This document shows, piece after piece, positions 26,041-34,102 of a stretch of DNA of 64,000 nt (the first letter of the stretch is position 1; each line of letters starts with the position of its first letter). A model generated the notes under the pieces. It was not told the origin of the DNA. It saw nothing but the letters and a program-made list of their open reading frames with translations, and searched no databases. A program made the translations under genes and the position numbers. Origin of the DNA: Harryflintia acetispora (GTDB lineage Bacteria; Bacillota; Clostridia; Oscillospirales; Ruminococcaceae); the NCBI GenBank assembly GCA_004340125.1, contig SLUK01000002.1:62001-126000 (forward strand), given 5' to 3'.

Positions 26041-26502
26041 TCAATTCTTTTTCGGCATGATCTCGTCGGTGTCCATCAGGATGGTGACCGGCCCGTCGTT
26101 TTCCAGGGCGACCAGCATGTCCGCCCCGAAGCGCCCGGTGGCGGTTTCGATCCCCGCACGCCGCACGGTTTCCACAAACCGCTCATAGAGCGGGATGGCC
26201 CGCTCGGGCCGCGCCGCCCCGATGAAGGAGGGACGGTTGCCCTTTTTGCAGTCACCGTAGAGGGTGAACTGCGAAACCACCAGCACCTGCCCGCCAACGT
26301 CCTGGAGAGCGAGATTCATTTTTTCTTCCTGGTCCTCGAAGACCCGCAGCCCAAGGACCTTCGCGGCCAGGTAGTCGCATTCGCGTTCGGTGTCTGTTCC
26401 CGATACCCCGAGCAGCACCAAAAATCCCTGCCCGATCTCGCCCGAAACCTCCCCATCGATCGTCACCTTTGCGCTGCGCACCCGCTGGATCACTGCCTTC
26501 AT
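26041..26502 (-). CDS. dtd: D-aminoacyl-tRNA deacylase
   Basis: 153 residues, the normal size. It hydrolyses D-amino acids (and Gly from tRNA-Ala) off mischarged tRNAs. Family marks are MKAVIQRV at the start, VSQFTLYGDCKKGNRPSF (the SQFTL catalytic motif) and a late GPVTI segment that forms the Gly-Pro cross-subunit motif. ATG 26502 has AAGGAAGG about 9 nt upstream; the ATG 9 nt earlier sits too close to it. A single gene, divergent from the ethanolamine operon. Confidence 0.95.
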   Translation of the reverse strand: MKAVIQRVRSAKVTIDGEVSGEIGQGFLVLLGVSGTDTERECDYLAAKVLGLRVFEDQEEKMNLALQDVGGQVLVVSQFTLYGDCKKGNRPSFIGAARPERAIPLYERFVETVRRAGIETATGRFGADMLVALENDGPVTILMDTDEIMPKKN

Positions 26503-26624
26503 GTTGATCATCCTTCCTTTTCCTAAAGCCGGAGGGGCCCGGCTTTCGTCCTGATACAATATGCTGGTATTGTACCTTCTTTTGCGCCCCTTGGCAAGAA
26601 GGCGGGAAAAGGAGACGGGGAAAC

Positions 26625-26653
26625 TTGTTTTTTGGGGCGAAATGGTGTAAGAT
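26625..26653 (+). promoter_or_regulatory. Promoter of the ethanolamine operon
   Basis: TTGTTT (26625-26630), a 17-nt spacer and TAAGAT (26648-26653). The leader between it and eutA contains a strong terminator, so expression is likely set by antitermination. Confidence 0.65.
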
Positions 26654-26681
26654 AAGGGACAGGTAATTTTATCTTTATAAG

Positions 26682-26729
26682 GAGCAACGACGCTTAAACA
26701 ATAACTTCTTGTTGTTTAAGCATTTTTTG
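26682..26729 (+). terminator. Leader terminator of the eut operon, with possible ANTAR hairpin
   Basis: GCTTAAACAATAA (26692-26704) pairs with TTGTTGTTTAAGC (26709-26721) around CTTC, followed by ATTTTTTG: a strong intrinsic terminator before eutA. Just upstream AGC-AACGAC-GCT (26683-26694) can form a short hairpin with a six-base loop having A at 1 and G at 4, and its right arm overlaps the terminator's left arm. That is the geometry used by EutV (an ANTAR protein) in other Firmicutes. The hairpin is only 3-4 bp and a second hairpin is not obvious, so the EutV reading is tentative. Confidence 0.65.
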
Positions 26730-26752
26730 TATGCGGGCGGGGAGGGAAGCGG

Positions 26753-28183
26753 TTGGACAGTGAATTGCTCAGCGTGGGGATCGACGTGGGCACCTCCACC
26801 ACCAGCGTGATCTTTTCTTCCCTGCTCGTGCGCAACACCGCCTCGGGCTTCACGGTGCCCGCGCTCTCGATCATCGACAAAAAAATCGTCTACCGCGGCG
26901 GGATCCACGTAACCCCGCTGCTGGACGAAAGCCATATCGACGCCGGGCGGGTGAGAGAGATCGTCGCCGGGGAATACGCCAAGGCCGGGATCACCCCCGC
27001 CGAGGTAAGCACCGGGGCGGTTATCATCACCGGGGAGTCCGCGCGAAAGGAGAACGCCGCCGCTCTCGCCGCCTCGCTCGGGGAGTTTTGCGGGGATTTC
27101 GTGGTCGCCACCGCGGGCCCCGACCTCGAGTCGATCATCGCGGCCAAGGGCGCCGGGGCGCAGCAGCTCTCGCAGCAGCGCGGCTGCACCGCCGTCAATC
27201 TCGACGTCGGCGGTGGGACGAGCAACCTGGCGGCGTTTTGCTGCGGGGAGCTCTGTGCCAAGGGGTGCTATGACGTCGGCGGACGGCTGGTGAGGACCGA
27301 CGAGGCGGGCGCAATCACCTATGTCAGCGAGCGGCTGCGGCCGCTGCTCGAGGAGCTTGGGTTTTCCCTCCCGCTTGGAGCGCCCGCCGGCGAGGAGGGG
27401 CTGCGCGCCCTCACCGACCGGATGGCCTCGCTGCTCGGCGAGGCGCTGGGGCTGCTGCCGGTGACGGACCGGCTCCCGCCGCTGCAAACGGCGGGGAGCA
27501 GCGCGTTTTCTTTAAAGCAAAAAATTGACGCGCTGTCCTTTTCAGGCGGTGTCGCGGATTATATCTATCACCCGGCAAAGGATTGGCGCCGCTACGGCGA
27601 CATCGGGCTGCTGCTGGCCGACAGCATCCGCCAGAGCGGATGGTTCCGGTGCTGCAACGTGGTGCCCCCGCTCGAGACCATCCGGGCGACGGTGGTCGGG
27701 GCCGGGAGCTACACCACCACGCTCAGCGGCAGCACCATCTTCTACAGCGGCGAGGGGCTTTTCCCGCTCAAGAACGTGCCGGTGCTGGCGCTGGATCCCG
27801 GGACAGAACGGTCATGCCTTGCCGGGGAGTGCGGCGCGCTGCGGGAGCAGGCGTGCTGGTTTTTGCAGCAGAGCGACGCGGACAACCTGTTTTTCTGCCT
27901 GCGGCAGACGCAGAACCCCAGCTACCGCGAGGTGGGCGCCCTGGCGGGCGCCCTGGCCGGGGCGGCCGAAGAGCTGCCGCCGGGCCAGCCGCTGCTGGTA
28001 TTGACGCGATACGACTTTTCAAAATCCCTGGGGCTTGCACTTTGGCGCCTGCTAAAGGGCCAAAGGCCGGTGGTTTCGATCGACAGCGTGCAGGCCGGGG
28101 AAGGGGATTACCTGGATATTGGGAAGCCGCTGATGGACGGGATGGCCGTTCCGGTCGTCTGCAAGACGCTGATCTACGGCTGA
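26753..28183 (+). CDS. eutA: Ethanolamine ammonia-lyase reactivase EutA
   Basis: 476 residues. EutA releases damaged cobalamin from ethanolamine ammonia-lyase in an ATP-dependent way. The sequence shows an actin/Hsp70-like ATPase fold: VGIDVGTSTTSVIFS at the start (phosphate 1), VNLDVGGGTSNLAAF at about 150 (phosphate 2), and late glycine-rich turns. TTG start at 26753 with GGGAGG upstream. First gene of the eut operon, behind the leader terminator, 16 nt before eutB. Confidence 0.92.
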   Translation: MDSELLSVGIDVGTSTTSVIFSSLLVRNTASGFTVPALSIIDKKIVYRGGIHVTPLLDESHIDAGRVREIVAGEYAKAGITPAEVSTGAVIITGESARKENAAALAASLGEFCGDFVVATAGPDLESIIAAKGAGAQQLSQQRGCTAVNLDVGGGTSNLAAFCCGELCAKGCYDVGGRLVRTDEAGAITYVSERLRPLLEELGFSLPLGAPAGEEGLRALTDRMASLLGEALGLLPVTDRLPPLQTAGSSAFSLKQKIDALSFSGGVADYIYHPAKDWRRYGDIGLLLADSIRQSGWFRCCNVVPPLETIRATVVGAGSYTTTLSGSTIFYSGEGLFPLKNVPVLALDPGTERSCLAGECGALREQACWFLQQSDADNLFFCLRQTQNPSYREVGALAGALAGAAEELPPGQPLLVLTRYDFSKSLGLALWRLLKGQRPVVSIDSVQAGEGDYLDIGKPLMDGMAVPVVCKTLIYG

Positions 28184-28199
28184 CGGAGGAGGAAAAAGT

Positions 28200-29579
28200 T
28201 TGAGACTGAAAACGACGCTGGCGGGCAGGACCTACGAGTTTAAGACGGTCAAGGAGGTCCTGGCCAAGGCCAACGAGCAGAAGAGCGGCGACGTGCTGGC
28301 GGGGCTGGCCGCCGGGAGCGACAGCGAACGGGTCGCCGCCAAGGAGGTTTTGAGCAACCTTCTTTTGAGCGATCTGCGCAACAGCCCGGCTGTGGATTAT
28401 GAGATCGACGATGTGACGAGGCTGATCCAGGACGGGGTGAACGAGCCCATTTATAATTCGATCCGGGGCTGGTCGGTGGGCGAGCTGCGCGAATGGCTGC
28501 TCGACTACCGCACAAGCGAGGAGGACATCAAGCGGATCAGCCGGGGATTGACCAGCGAGATGATCGCCGGGGTAGCGAAGCTGATGAGCAACCTCGATCT
28601 GATCTACGCCGCCAACAAGATCCGCATCCACACCCACTGCAACACCACCATGGGGGTGCGCGGCACCCTGTCCACGAGGCTGCAGCCCAACCACACCACC
28701 GACAACGTCGAGGGGATCACCGCCTCGCTCTACGAGGGGCTCAGCTACGGGGTGGGGGACGCGGTGATCGGGCTCAACCCGGTCAACGACACCGCAGCGA
28801 GCGCGGCACAAATCCTCAAGCGCTTCGACGAAATTAAGAATGAGTGGCAGATTCCCACCCAGACCTGCGTGCTCGCGCATATTACCACCCAGATCGAGGC
28901 GATCCGCTCGGGCGCCCCGGCGGACATGATCTTCCAGTCCATCGCCGGCAGCCAGAAGGGGAACGAGGCCTTCGGCTTCGGAATCGAGACGGTCAAAGAG
29001 GCGCAGGAGCTGATGAAAACAAGAGGCACCGGCACCGGACCGAACGTGCTCTACTTCGAGACCGGGCAGGGGTCGGAGCTCAGCTCCGACGCGCACTACG
29101 GCACCGACCAGGTCACCATGGAGGCGCGCTGCTACGGCTTTGCCAAGGCGTTTCATCCCTTCATGGTCAACACGGTGGTCGGCTTCATCGGGCCGGAATA
29201 TCTCTACGACAGCAAGCAGGTCATCCGCGCGGGGCTGGAGGACCACTTCATGGGCAAGCTCACCGGGATTCCCATGGGGTGCGACTGCTGCTATACCAAT
29301 CATATGATGGCCGATCAAAACGACATCGAAAACCTCACCGTGCTGCTCGCCAGCGCCGGGTGCACCTATGTCATCGGGGTGCCGGCGAGCGATGATGTGA
29401 TGCTCAATTACCAGTCCAACTCCTACCAGGATGCGGCGGCGGTGCGGGAAATCCTCGGCCTGCGCCCCATCAAGGAATTCGAGTGCTGGCTCGAGCGCAT
29501 GGGGATCATGGAAAACGGGAGGCTTACCCCCGACGCGGGCGATCCGACCATCTTTACCATGAAAGGGGGCGCGCGCTGA
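28200..29579 (+). CDS. eutB: Ethanolamine ammonia-lyase large subunit EutB
   Basis: 459 residues, normal length. With EutC and adenosylcobalamin it splits ethanolamine into acetaldehyde and ammonia. The TIM-barrel sequence is well conserved (KIRIHTHCNTTMGVRGTLST, RLQPNHTTDNVEGITASLYE, YFETGQGSELSS, CDCCYTNHMMADQND). TTG start with GGAGGAGG upstream. It overlaps eutC by one base, so the two subunits are co-translated. The reaction takes place inside the microcompartment built by the later genes. Confidence 0.97.
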   Translation: MRLKTTLAGRTYEFKTVKEVLAKANEQKSGDVLAGLAAGSDSERVAAKEVLSNLLLSDLRNSPAVDYEIDDVTRLIQDGVNEPIYNSIRGWSVGELREWLLDYRTSEEDIKRISRGLTSEMIAGVAKLMSNLDLIYAANKIRIHTHCNTTMGVRGTLSTRLQPNHTTDNVEGITASLYEGLSYGVGDAVIGLNPVNDTAASAAQILKRFDEIKNEWQIPTQTCVLAHITTQIEAIRSGAPADMIFQSIAGSQKGNEAFGFGIETVKEAQELMKTRGTGTGPNVLYFETGQGSELSSDAHYGTDQVTMEARCYGFAKAFHPFMVNTVVGFIGPEYLYDSKQVIRAGLEDHFMGKLTGIPMGCDCCYTNHMMADQNDIENLTVLLASAGCTYVIGVPASDDVMLNYQSNSYQDAAAVREILGLRPIKEFECWLERMGIMENGRLTPDAGDPTIFTMKGGAR

Positions 29580-30541
29580 TGGAGGACATTTTGGAGATGA
29601 TCACCAGGGCCGTGATGAAGGAGCTGGAGAATCTTCCGCCATCCGACGCGGCGCAGGTTTCCGCGTCCCCCGCGAAGGGGCCGTCGCAGGCCGCTCCTCC
29701 CGCGCAGGAGGCTTTGCGGGATTTGAGCGGCGGCGCATTGGTGGATCTGACCAGCGACGCGATGGTGGACTTGACCAGCGCTGCGATGGTGGACTTGACC
29801 AGCGCTGCGCACAAGGCGGTGCCGACGCTGCAAAATCCCCAAAACCCCGAGGCGCTCGCGGGGATGAAAAGGCGCACCCCGGCGCGGATCGGGGTGGGCA
29901 AGGCGGGGCCCCGGCTTCGCACCGACACCATGCTGACCCTGCGCGCCGACCATGCGGTGGCGCGGGACGCGGTCTTTCGGGACGTGGACCCGGCGCTGCT
30001 CGGGGAGCTGGGGCTCTTTTCGGTGCAAACGCTCTGCCAGGACCGCAACGAGCACCTCACCCGCCCCGACCTTGGGCGGCGGTTTTCTCCCGAGACGACA
30101 AATGAGCTGAAGGCGAAGTGCCGGCAGGCCCCGCAGGTACAGATTTACCTCTCGGACGGGCTGAGCAGCCAGGCGGTGGATGCGAATGCCAGGGACATCC
30201 TTCCCTCCCTCCTCGACGCGCTGCGCGACTATGGGATCACGGCCGGGACGCCCTTCTTCGTGCGCTTCGGCCGGGTTCCGGCGATGGACGCCGTCAGCGA
30301 GGCGCTGGGCGCCGAGGTCACCTGCGTGCTGATCGGCGAGCGGCCGGGCCTGGCGACGGCGGACAGCATGAGCGCTTATATCGCCTATAAGGCCACGGTC
30401 GGCATGCCCGAGGCGCGCCGCACGGTGGTTTCCAATATCCATAAAGGCGGCATCCCGGCGGTGGAGGCAGGCGCGCACATCGCGGGGCTGATCAAAACCA
30501 TGCTGGAACGAAAAAAGAGCGGCGTCGAGCTGCAACTATAG
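29579..30541 (+). CDS. eutC: Ethanolamine ammonia-lyase small subunit EutC
   Basis: 320 residues. The catalytic domain (about 95-320) binds the cobalamin with EutB (KAGPRLRTDTMLTLRADHAV, DRNEHLTRPDLGRR, VSNIHKGGIPAVEAGAHIA). The N-terminus has a short amphipathic helix (about 3-18, ILEMITRAVMKELE), a typical encapsulation tag, then a linker of about 70 residues. Three tandem copies of VDLTSxAx lie at about residues 55-78. The ATG overlaps the eutB stop. Confidence 0.95.
   Translation: MEDILEMITRAVMKELENLPPSDAAQVSASPAKGPSQAAPPAQEALRDLSGGALVDLTSDAMVDLTSAAMVDLTSAAHKAVPTLQNPQNPEALAGMKRRTPARIGVGKAGPRLRTDTMLTLRADHAVARDAVFRDVDPALLGELGLFSVQTLCQDRNEHLTRPDLGRRFSPETTNELKAKCRQAPQVQIYLSDGLSSQAVDANARDILPSLLDALRDYGITAGTPFFVRFGRVPAMDAVSEALGAEVTCVLIGERPGLATADSMSAYIAYKATVGMPEARRTVVSNIHKGGIPAVEAGAHIAGLIKTMLERKKSGVELQL
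29741..29812 (+). repeat. Three 24-nt tandem repeats in the eutC linker
   Basis: Units at 29741-29764, 29765-29788 and 29789-29812, each beginning GTGGA-C/T-CTGACCAGCG or a close variant. They encode VDLTSDAM, VDLTSAAM and VDLTSAAH. Copies 2 and 3 are almost identical. The array is in frame, so changes in copy number would only alter linker length. Confidence 0.9.
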
Positions 30542-30568
30542 CGTTTGGTGGAAAGGAATGTTCAGAAG

Positions 30569-31237
30569 ATGACAGGCGATAAGATTAAAACCACGGTGCT
30601 CAGCACCCGCTTCCTGCCCAACGCCGACGGGGCGCTGCTGCAGGCGCTGGGCGTGCCGGAGGGCTGCCGTTCGCTCGGGATCATCACCACCGACAGCGAC
30701 GACGTCTCCTATGCCGCGCTGGACGAGGCGACCAAGAAGGCGAGGGTCACGGTGGTCTACGCGCGCAGCATGTACGCGGGGGCCAGGAACGCCTCCACCG
30801 CGCTGGCGGGGGAGTTCATCGGGATCCTGGCGGGCGAGGACCCGGAGGAAACCCGCAGCGGGATCGAAGCGGCGCTGAGCTTTATCGAGCGCGACGCCGC
30901 CTTCTACAGCGCGAACGACGACGATTCGGTGATCTACTTTGCGCACTGCATCTCCCGCACCGGAAGCTATCTTTCGAGGGAGGCGCAGATTCCCGAGGGC
31001 GAGGCGCTGGCCTATCTCATCGCCCCGCCCGCCGAGGCGGTCTGCGCGCTGGATGCGGCGCTCAAGGCGGCGGACGTGGAGCTGCGGCTCTTTTACGGCC
31101 CGCCGACCGAAACCAACTTTGCCGGCGGGCTGCTCACCGGCGAGCAGGCGGCCTGCAAGGCGGCCTGCAACGCCTTCGCGCAGATGGTCTGCGCGGTGGC
31201 CGCCCGCCCGAGTGAGAGAGAGGAGGGGGCCCGTTGA
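30569..31237 (+). CDS. eutL: Microcompartment shell protein EutL
   Basis: 222 residues, a tandem BMC-domain protein that forms trimers with a gated central pore in the shell facet. Conserved segments are SLGIITTDSDDVSYAALDEA, VYARSMYAGARNASTALAGE, YFAHCISRTGSYLS and PTETNFAGGLLTG. ATG 30569 gives the expected N-terminus, though AAGGAA is about 11 nt away; the in-frame GTG at 30548 or TTG at 30545 are alternatives. Its stop overlaps the eutE start by 4 nt. Confidence 0.95.
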   Translation: MTGDKIKTTVLSTRFLPNADGALLQALGVPEGCRSLGIITTDSDDVSYAALDEATKKARVTVVYARSMYAGARNASTALAGEFIGILAGEDPEETRSGIEAALSFIERDAAFYSANDDDSVIYFAHCISRTGSYLSREAQIPEGEALAYLIAPPAEAVCALDAALKAADVELRLFYGPPTETNFAGGLLTGEQAACKAACNAFAQMVCAVAARPSEREEGAR

Positions 31238-32715
31238 AGCTGGACCGCGATTTACAATCCATCCAGGAGGTGCGCGAGCTGATGATCGCCGCCCGCCAGG
31301 CGCAGCGCGACCTTGCCGGCTGGGACCAGCGGCAGATCGACCGTCTGGTGGAGCAGATCGTTTTGGCCTGCGAGCAAAACGCCGGGCGGCTCGCCGAGAT
31401 GGCGGTCGAAGAGACCGGGTTCGGGATCGCTGAGGACAAGGTGCTCAAAAACCTGCTTGGCAGCCGGACCGTCTGGGACTACATCAAGGACATGAAGACC
31501 GTCGGAATCGTGAGCGAGGACAAAGCGCGGGGGCTGATCGAGGTGGCCGTCCCGGTCGGGGTGGTCGCGGCGCTGATCCCCTCCACCAACCCCACCTCGA
31601 CGGCGATGTTCAAAACCATCATCTCGCTCAAGGCGGGCAACGCGATCGTTTTGAGCCCCCATCCGAACGCCCAGGGGTGCATCAAGGAGACGGTGGCGGT
31701 CATGCGTCAGGCGGCGAAGGCGGCCGGCGCGCCCGACGGGCTGATCGGCTGTATCGAGACCTGTACCATGCAGGCGACGAACGAGCTCATGCGCCATAAA
31801 TTTACCGGGGTGATCCTGGCCACCGGCGGCGGGGCGATGGTCAAGGCGGCCTATTCCTCGGGCAATCCCGCCATCGGGGTGGGCCCGGGCAACGGCCCGG
31901 CCTACATCGAGCGCAGCGCCGATATTAAAAAGGCGGTCAAGCGCATTCTGGACAGCAAGACCTTCGACAACGGCACCATCTGCGCGTCTGAGCAGTCGGT
32001 CGTGACCGAGGGCTGCATCAAGGAGCGGGTGGTCGCCGAGCTCAAAGACCAGGGCGCCTGGTTCATGGACGCCGAGCAGTCGCAGCGGGTCGAGCGGCTG
32101 ATCATGCGCCCGAACAACACCATGAACCCGGCCATCGTGGGCAAGAGCGCGACGACCATCGCCAAGATGGCGGGCATCACGGTGCCGCTGGGCACGCGGG
32201 TGCTGATCAGCGAGCAGAGCACCGTGTCGCCGCGCAACCCCTATTCGCGCGAGAAGCTCTGCCCGATTTTGGCCTTTTACACCGAGGAAAACTGGGAGCG
32301 CGCCTGCGAGCGGTGCATTGAAATCCTCGAGAACGAGGGGGTGGGCCACACCATGACCATCCACTCGGAAAATGAGGAGGTCATCCGCGAGTTCGCGCTC
32401 AAGAAGCCAATCTCCCGCCTGTTGGTCAATACCCCCGGGGCGCTCGGCGGCGTGGGGGCCACCACCAATCTGGCCCCGGCGCTCACCCTCGGGTGCGGGG
32501 CCGTCGGGGGGAGCGCAACGTCGGACAACGTGGGGCCGATGAACCTCTTAAACATCCGGCGGGTCGCCTGGGGCGTGCGGGAGCTGGAGGACCTGCGGTC
32601 CGCCGCCCCCGCGGCGGCGCAAAGAAGCGCACCGCCTCAGATGAGCGAGGCGGACATCGCGCGGATCACCAAGGAAGTCATCAAAAACCTGCAGGCGCAG
32701 GGTTATCAGCTATAA
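31234..32715 (+). CDS. eutE: CoA-acylating acetaldehyde dehydrogenase EutE
   Basis: 493 residues. Converts acetaldehyde, CoA and NAD+ to acetyl-CoA inside the microcompartment. The aldehyde dehydrogenase fold shows LIPSTNPTSTAMFKTIISLK, GVGPGNGPAYIE and the catalytic Cys in NGTICASEQSVV. The last 24 residues, after an Ala/Pro linker, form a helix ADIARITKEVIKNLQAQ that resembles an encapsulation tag; it shares I-T-[KR]-x-V-x-K-x-L with the EutC N-terminus. TTG start overlapping the eutL stop. Confidence 0.95.
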   Translation: MKLDRDLQSIQEVRELMIAARQAQRDLAGWDQRQIDRLVEQIVLACEQNAGRLAEMAVEETGFGIAEDKVLKNLLGSRTVWDYIKDMKTVGIVSEDKARGLIEVAVPVGVVAALIPSTNPTSTAMFKTIISLKAGNAIVLSPHPNAQGCIKETVAVMRQAAKAAGAPDGLIGCIETCTMQATNELMRHKFTGVILATGGGAMVKAAYSSGNPAIGVGPGNGPAYIERSADIKKAVKRILDSKTFDNGTICASEQSVVTEGCIKERVVAELKDQGAWFMDAEQSQRVERLIMRPNNTMNPAIVGKSATTIAKMAGITVPLGTRVLISEQSTVSPRNPYSREKLCPILAFYTEENWERACERCIEILENEGVGHTMTIHSENEEVIREFALKKPISRLLVNTPGALGGVGATTNLAPALTLGCGAVGGSATSDNVGPMNLLNIRRVAWGVRELEDLRSAAPAAAQRSAPPQMSEADIARITKEVIKNLQAQGYQL

Positions 32716-32743
32716 ATCATAAATTACTTTGGGAGGAATACAG

Positions 32744-33037
32744 ATGGCAGTCAATTTACAGGCATTGGGCATGATCGAGACCAAGGGTTTGGTCGCTTCA
32801 ATCGAGGCGGCGGACGCGATGGTGAAGGCGGCGAACGTCACTCTAATCGGCAAGGAGCATGTGGGCGGCGGACTCGTGACCGTGATGGTGCGCGGGGATG
32901 TCGGGGCCGTGAAGGCGGCGACCGACGCGGGCGCGGCGGCGGCCTCGAAGGTCGGGGAGCTTGTTTCGGTGCATGTGATCCCGCGCCCGCACGGCGAGGT
33001 CGAGGCGATCCTGCCGCAGGTACCGGCGGCGAAATAA
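32744..33037 (+). CDS. eutM: BMC shell protein EutM, copy 1
   Basis: 97 residues, a single BMC domain that forms hexagonal tiles. Key sequence: LGMIETKGLVASIEAADAMV and KVGELVSVHVIPRPH. RBS GGGAGGA before ATG 32744. About 95% identical in DNA to the next gene, so it is a recent tandem duplicate or has been kept alike by gene conversion. The C-terminus is 4 residues longer than in copy 2. Confidence 0.96.
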   Translation: MAVNLQALGMIETKGLVASIEAADAMVKAANVTLIGKEHVGGGLVTVMVRGDVGAVKAATDAGAAAASKVGELVSVHVIPRPHGEVEAILPQVPAAK

Positions 33038-33066
33038 AACGGTTACTTTGAAAGGGGTAAAATACA

Positions 33067-33348
33067 ATGGCTAATTTACAGGCACTGGGAATGATCGAGA
33101 CCAAGGGATTGGTCGCTTCGATCGAGGCGGCGGACGCGATGGTGAAGGCGGCGAACGTCACTTTAATCGGCAAGGAGCATGTGGGCGGCGGACTGGTGAC
33201 CGTGATGGTGCGCGGGGACGTCGGGGCCGTGAAGGCGGCGACCGACGCGGGCGCTGCTGCGGCCTCGAAGGTCGGGGAGCTGGTTTCGGTGCATGTGATC
33301 CCGCGCCCGCACAATGAGGTCGAGGCGATCCTGCCGGCCGTGAAGTAA
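33067..33348 (+). CDS. eutM: BMC shell protein EutM, copy 2
   Basis: 93 residues, a single BMC domain with almost the same sequence as copy 1. By my count the aligned 255 nt differ at about 13 positions; all are silent except one codon (Gly in copy 1, Asn here). RBS GAAAGGGG. Both copies should co-assemble into shell hexamers; having two genes may simply raise dosage, since EutM is usually the most abundant shell protein. Confidence 0.96.
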   Translation: MANLQALGMIETKGLVASIEAADAMVKAANVTLIGKEHVGGGLVTVMVRGDVGAVKAATDAGAAAASKVGELVSVHVIPRPHNEVEAILPAVK

Positions 33349-33355
33349 CATCTTC

Positions 33356-34102
33356 ATGGCTGTTTACCGGGAGGACACCATCCGGCAGATGATCTTTCGG
33401 GACCATCTGTCTGAAATCCATGTCAAAAAAGAGGACTATGTCACCCCCCAGGCGCGCGCCTACATCGAGGACATGCGCTTGACGCTGGTGGTGGAGGGGG
33501 AAGCGGAGAACCCCGATATCCGCCCGGCGAAGGAACAGCAGGGCGGAAAATATGTCGGCCTGGACGGGACCGTCTACCGCGAAAAGCCGGAGCAGATGAC
33601 CCATCTTTACGGCAACACGCTGGTGGAGAAGACCCATCCCAGGATCGTGCTGCGCGGAAAGCTGGATACCCTCGAAGCGCAGATCATCTGCCTGCAGGCG
33701 TGCTACGGCGCCCGGGAAAAGCTGGTCCGCGACCTTGACGAGGCGCTCGCCTTCACGCGCCGGGTCCTCTCCTGTGAGGTTACCGGCAAGCCGCTGGGGG
33801 CGGGCCGCCTGCTGGGCCTTGACGAAGGCGGGCTGCGGGAACAATCCCACAATCCGCAGAAGTATTTCGGCTTTGGGCATATCCTGCCGGACCATCGGCT
33901 CGGCGGGGTCTGCGCGGGGCTCAACCTGTTGCGCGCTCTTGCCAGAGAAGCGGAGCTCGCGGCGGTGGCAGCCTTCTGTAAAGAGGGACAGGTGCAGCGC
34001 GGGGACCTGCTGCAGGCGCTCAACCGCCTGAGCAGCGCCTTTTATATCATGATGTGCCGCCAGAAGGCGGGGCAGTACGGGGAGGAAACAGAAAATGGAT
34101 GA
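33356..34102 (+). CDS. eutT: Cobalamin adenosyltransferase EutT-like
   Basis: 248 residues. Makes adenosylcobalamin from cobalamin and ATP to supply EutBC. Matches to EutT include the N-terminal YVTPQARAYIEDMRL, HPRIVLRGKLDTLEAQII and the C-terminal LLQALNRLSSAFYIMM. The Cys-Cys-x-x-Cys metal site of enterobacterial EutT is missing: the segment before HPRI has no Cys pair. No strong RBS is visible 7 nt after eutM copy 2, so it may rely on translational coupling. It overlaps pduL by 8 nt. Confidence 0.88.
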   Translation: MAVYREDTIRQMIFRDHLSEIHVKKEDYVTPQARAYIEDMRLTLVVEGEAENPDIRPAKEQQGGKYVGLDGTVYREKPEQMTHLYGNTLVEKTHPRIVLRGKLDTLEAQIICLQACYGAREKLVRDLDEALAFTRRVLSCEVTGKPLGAGRLLGLDEGGLREQSHNPQKYFGFGHILPDHRLGGVCAGLNLLRALAREAELAAVAAFCKEGQVQRGDLLQALNRLSSAFYIMMCRQKAGQYGEETENG

